Source: Candidatus Sulfopaludibacter sp. SbA3 (GTDB lineage: Bacteria > Acidobacteriota > Terriglobia > Bryobacterales > Bryobacteraceae). Taken from it: a stretch of DNA of 43,859 nucleotides. Positions 41,393-43,859 of this stretch are shown here, one piece after another; the first letter of the stretch is position 1; every line of letters starts with the position of its first letter. The stretch spans positions 1 to 43,859 of the forward strand of contig CAMAVI010000021.1 of the NCBI GenBank assembly GCA_945861625.1. The letters are read 5' to 3'. The translations under genes and the position numbers were made by a program. The notes below the pieces were generated by a model that ran no database searches, was not told the origin of the DNA, and saw only the letters and a program-made list of their open reading frames with translations.

Positions 41393-41645
41393 CCTCAAAA
41401 AGTATTGGCAGGTGTTGCGGGAGATCGAGAAAACGCTACCACAGTACGTGTGGATGTATAGCCAGGGTGGATTGGTGGAAGTGGGAGCGGCGGTTGCGGC
41501 GCGGCTATTGCAGGCCAAGTCGCACCGGCTCGCCACGCCAGAGGAAGTGCAGCACCACCGCGACCAGCAGCAGGAGTTGCAAAAACAGCAGTTTCAGCAG
41601 AGGCTGCGCGACAAAGGGATTGCGGTGGTGCCGATAGAACGTTAG
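41385..41645 (+). CDS. Small basic protein of unknown function
   Basis: An 86-residue protein starting MFNLKKYWQVLREIEKTLPQ, with an alanine-rich helix 'GGLVEVGAAVAARLLQAK' in the middle and a glutamine-rich segment (about residues 54-68) before a basic end. GGGAGGAC lies five bases or so before the ATG, inside the preceding gene. The middle helix may pack with the partner helical proteins of this operon. Function unknown. Confidence 0.65.
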   Translation: MFNLKKYWQVLREIEKTLPQYVWMYSQGGLVEVGAAVAARLLQAKSHRLATPEEVQHHRDQQQELQKQQFQQRLRDKGIAVVPIER

Positions 41646-41693
41646 GGAGGAGCTGCCGCGAACGATCCTGCGCTGCGTGGCAGTTTCCTACAT

Positions 41694-41710
41694 CCGGACT
41701 CGCAGTCCGG
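41694..41710. terminator. GC-rich hairpin between convergent operons
   Basis: CCGGACT (41694-41700) pairs perfectly with AGTCCGG (41704-41710) around the three-base loop CGC. It lies 48 bases after the three-gene operon and 63 bases beyond the NUDIX stop on the other strand, a sensible place for a shared terminator, but there is no T-run on either side. A REP-like repeat is the alternative. Confidence 0.45.
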
Positions 41711-41773
41711 CGGGCAGAATTGCCGAGGATCTCGGGTCAGAACCGGAACGGGCAAGATAACTCCGCGCGCGAA

Positions 41774-42334
41774 CTATCGGTTTAGGCTCAAGTACCCGAG
41801 ATGCTGCAGTGCGAGCAGTGTCGTTGCGAGTGAACTAGTGTCACGGATCTCTCCGTTAGCGAGGAGCTCGAGCACGTCTCGAATGCTCAGGACCATTATC
41901 TCGATGTCTTCGGTGGCGTCAAGTCTTTGCTTAGCGACCAGTGAAGCGCCAAGGGCGAGAAACAGGTGCGCTTTCGTGCTCGCTTTTGCGGATGAGACAT
42001 TAAGCGTACCGAGTGCCTGCCAGTCGGTAGCAGCATACCCGGTCTCCTCCAACAGCTCGCGGCGCGCGCAGTCGATGGGGGCCTCCGGCGGCGACAGAAG
42101 ACCGGCAGGCAATTCCAAAGTGACTTCCCGAACACCATGCTTGTATTGCCGAACTAGCGGTACACGATTGTCTTCAGTAAGCGCGAAGATTTGAGCGAAG
42201 TCAGAACCTTCCCAGTAGTAGTAATCGTCGATTACTTGTCCGCCAGGCAGCTCACAAACGTCTTTCCGAACTTTCGCCCAACGGTTGTCGAGTACCAGCT
42301 CGCTTCGATTGGTTCGCCACTTTTCGATGGGCAT
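41774..42334 (-). CDS. NUDIX hydrolase, ADP-ribose pyrophosphatase-like
   Basis: A 186-residue NUDIX enzyme. The Nudix box at residues 78-100 is complete: Gly78, five residues, Glu84, seven residues, then RELLEETGY, giving the metal-binding glutamates. The preceding 'VRQYKHGVREVTLELPAG' is typical of the ADP-ribose and nucleoside-diphosphate-sugar pyrophosphatase branch. The frame is open 28 codons upstream, but those overlap the preceding gene; ATG at 42334 is 16 bases after that gene's stop. It forms a two-gene operon with the unknown 442-residue protein and may process a nucleotide made or bound by it. Confidence 0.85.
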   Translation of the reverse strand: MPIEKWRTNRSELVLDNRWAKVRKDVCELPGGQVIDDYYYWEGSDFAQIFALTEDNRVPLVRQYKHGVREVTLELPAGLLSPPEAPIDCARRELLEETGYAATDWQALGTLNVSSAKASTKAHLFLALGASLVAKQRLDATEDIEIMVLSIRDVLELLANGEIRDTSSLATTLLALQHLGYLSLNR

Positions 42335-42350
42335 GCGTACTCTCCTATCT

Positions 42351-43679
42351 TCAATCGTCTTCTTTAGGGTGGTGTATGTTATAGCGGATCGCATGGGATC
42401 TGATGGCCTGGGCAACAACCGTAGTGTTGCGCCAATCTCTCAACTTCCTCAACTGCAGCGCGAACTCCGCTAACAGCGCTGAAGATCCGAGATGCTCTGG
42501 TGCCTCTATCCCAAATATCAGCATCAGTGCCTCTGCGGCATTGGCGCCATGGCAGATGAATTCGAACCACTTCGGGACGCGTGCACTTTTCGTTCCCACT
42601 TCCACGCGGGCCATCGCTTTGATCAATTCCCGAAATTCGGTTTCGTTTCCGATCGAGTCCTGGTAGGCGTCGATCGAACTTTCACAGGCGCTGCGGACCT
42701 TATACACATCAGACCACGACATTTGTGCCGGGTTCCAAGACAGATGTTCCGCGTACTCGAACAGTTCCTTGTCCGCGACATCAACGGTGACCGGGGCTTC
42801 AGCCGTTGTACCCGCGAGGCTCCCGAACACGAGGGGCAATGGCTCCGCCTGCGGCAGGCCATACGCGGATTGCTGGGTGGGTTTGACGGAACGGGCGACC
42901 GCTAGATTCCAGGCTTGAAGGACGTAAGTGTAGTGCTTCACGTCTCTGGGGAGTTTCAGCGTGTTGATGAAATTGCTCCTGCACCCACGAACCTTTTCTG
43001 GCACATTCTTTTCGATAGAATGCAGGATTGCGCCCAGGTCCTCGTGCATGCGGTCCCCGTTGTCCGCTTTGGGTTTCGAGTGCGCTTTCTGCAACGTTTC
43101 GTAGTATGTAGCTCGTTTCCGGGGAACGTGCGGTTTGAACTGGCCGTACCCGAGAAAATGCTCCAGCCCGTTCATGAGGCCCGCGTATAGGCGTTTGTCG
43201 TCAGGATCCTTCACAGGCGTTGCCCTAAGTTCACCACCTTTGGCGACAAGCGCGCGAGCGGCGTCTAGGCTACGTTCTTTTAGTAGTCGCTTGACGACCT
43301 CTTGGGGGATTTCTTCGCTTGTGAAGCTAGAGGTTCTCCACCCTTTCTTCAGGGACGCTGCTAGGCCGCTCAGCACACACGCAAGTTGCTCGGAGTCTGC
43401 CGATACTTTACTGTGGGGCGCTGCAACCAGCCGTATTGCAGACGGCTCCTTCCGAATGAATGTACAGAAGTCTTTGTCTTGAAAAAGTTCCAGCATCATC
43501 CGGCTGTCGGTGAGCTGGACGTCCCCAAGACTGATGCGGTTACCGAATAGGCACTGTAGCTTAAGGACGCCTTCCACCCTTCGCTTCCGCGTTTCAATAG
43601 GTCCTATGCACGCAGCCCGCTGATGGAAGAGTTCCCCGTCGAGCCAGTGCGCATATACGTCGACTTTTGGTGTAACCAT
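42351..43679 (-). CDS. Unknown 442-residue protein, first gene of the NUDIX operon
   Basis: I recognise no family. The N-terminus (MVTPKVDVYAHWLDGELFHQ) is soluble, with no signal peptide or membrane helix. The protein is mixed alpha/beta in character, with a charged middle region ('GYGQFKPHVPRKRATYYETLQKAHSKPKADN', about 190-220) and a helical C-terminal domain that includes 'FICHGANAAEALMLIFGIEAPEHLG' and ends HHPKEDD. The ATG at 43679 has GAGGAGAG four bases upstream; a start 19 codons earlier lacks a ribosome site. A 60-base sample of the gene has about 55% GC, lower than the core genes. Its tight pairing with a NUDIX hydrolase, at the edge of an accessory region, raises the chance of a nucleotide-based stress or defence function. 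Confidence 0.7.
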   Translation of the reverse strand: MVTPKVDVYAHWLDGELFHQRAACIGPIETRKRRVEGVLKLQCLFGNRISLGDVQLTDSRMMLELFQDKDFCTFIRKEPSAIRLVAAPHSKVSADSEQLACVLSGLAASLKKGWRTSSFTSEEIPQEVVKRLLKERSLDAARALVAKGGELRATPVKDPDDKRLYAGLMNGLEHFLGYGQFKPHVPRKRATYYETLQKAHSKPKADNGDRMHEDLGAILHSIEKNVPEKVRGCRSNFINTLKLPRDVKHYTYVLQAWNLAVARSVKPTQQSAYGLPQAEPLPLVFGSLAGTTAEAPVTVDVADKELFEYAEHLSWNPAQMSWSDVYKVRSACESSIDAYQDSIGNETEFRELIKAMARVEVGTKSARVPKWFEFICHGANAAEALMLIFGIEAPEHLGSSALLAEFALQLRKLRDWRNTTVVAQAIRSHAIRYNIHHPKEDD

Positions 43680-43683
43680 GCAG

Positions 43684-43736
43684 CTCTCCTCGTCGAGACT
43701 TGAATACAGTACTAGCAGTCTGTGGCAGAAGTCCAA
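43684..43736 (-). promoter_or_regulatory. Ribosome site and possible promoter of the unknown/NUDIX operon
   Basis: GAGGAGAG at 43691-43684 is a good ribosome site. Upstream on the minus strand TTGGAC (43736-43731) and TACTGT (43711-43706) could be -35 and -10 boxes, but the 19-base spacing is long, so the promoter is tentative. The remaining bases to the window edge show no gene. Confidence 0.4.
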
Positions 43737-43859
43737 AAACTTGAGCCTGCCTGAAATGCACCGGGAGAGTCCGGAAATTCAAAACGGAGTTTACGGGACG
43801 CGGTGAATTCAGTCCACACCGCCCAGCATGCCGTCCAGGCGATCCGTACAAGCAAAAAG

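Noticed and set aside
33685-42334. SIR2-like gene and NUDIX hydrolase as one NAD/ADP-ribose defence system
   Set aside because: The chemistry would fit, but the genes are more than 6 kb apart, on opposite strands, separated by unrelated operons and relics, with each in its own context.

Overview
The window is about 43.9 kb of high-GC, densely coding bacterial chromosome. Gene content (amtB-glnK, purQLF, SoxC-type sulfite dehydrogenase with a cytochrome c, DUF6152-type secreted protein, many secreted beta-propeller and cupin proteins, AtuA-like protein) and the scarcity of strong Shine-Dalgarno sites suggest a soil acidobacterium, possibly Bryobacterales/Solibacter-like. That placement is inference; there is no rRNA or other decisive marker here.

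Layout. 1-2500: the edge of an insertion sequence, a glycosyltransferase gene cut by it, then a methyltransferase and a family-2 glycosyltransferase. 2500-6500: LytTR response regulator, inositol-1-phosphate synthase, SDR epimerase, small secreted protein. 6690-11030: purine operon purQ-purL-purF. 11080-11650: a ParD/ParE-like toxin-antitoxin pair. 11690-14870 (minus): two secreted proteins, one a triple DUF4177-like repeat, then the amtB-glnK ammonium operon. 15030-19880: gamma-glutamyltranspeptidase, TIM-barrel isomerase, asparaginyl-tRNA synthetase, YVTN propeller. 19880-21920 (minus): NHL protein and bicupin. 22000-25380: arginase, Ddl, S41 protease. 25385-32360 (minus): DedA, PpiD, aspartokinase, cytidylate kinase, and a set of small membrane proteins with a DUF6152 protein.

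From 32.5 kb onward the window looks accessory. A Tat-type alpha/beta hydrolase is followed by a lower-GC gene for a SIR2-like protein with a TPR-like tail, a likely NAD-cleaving immune effector. After it come a stray copy of the promoter and first 14 codons of the AtuA-like gene, a 560-bp gene-free zone rich in small hairpins, a sulfite dehydrogenase/cytochrome c pair, and a HicB/HicA pair whose toxin carries two compensating frameshifts. Next are the intact AtuA-like gene pair, an unrecognised three-gene operon with good ribosome sites, and a minus-strand pair of an unknown 442-residue protein and a NUDIX hydrolase. The duplication, the broken toxin and the base-composition steps mark 33.6-38.7 kb as a site of repeated insertion and decay.

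The most interesting items are the solitary SIR2-TPR gene with a composition break inside its 3' end, the compensated double frameshift in hicA, the duplicated AtuA gene start, the tandem repeats that multiply a ribosome-binding sequence before a 42-residue membrane protein, and the unknown/NUDIX pair. A window-wide pattern of TACAAT-like -10 boxes very close to start codons suggests many leaderless or short-leader transcripts. No complete new multi-gene system can be demonstrated from sequence alone.
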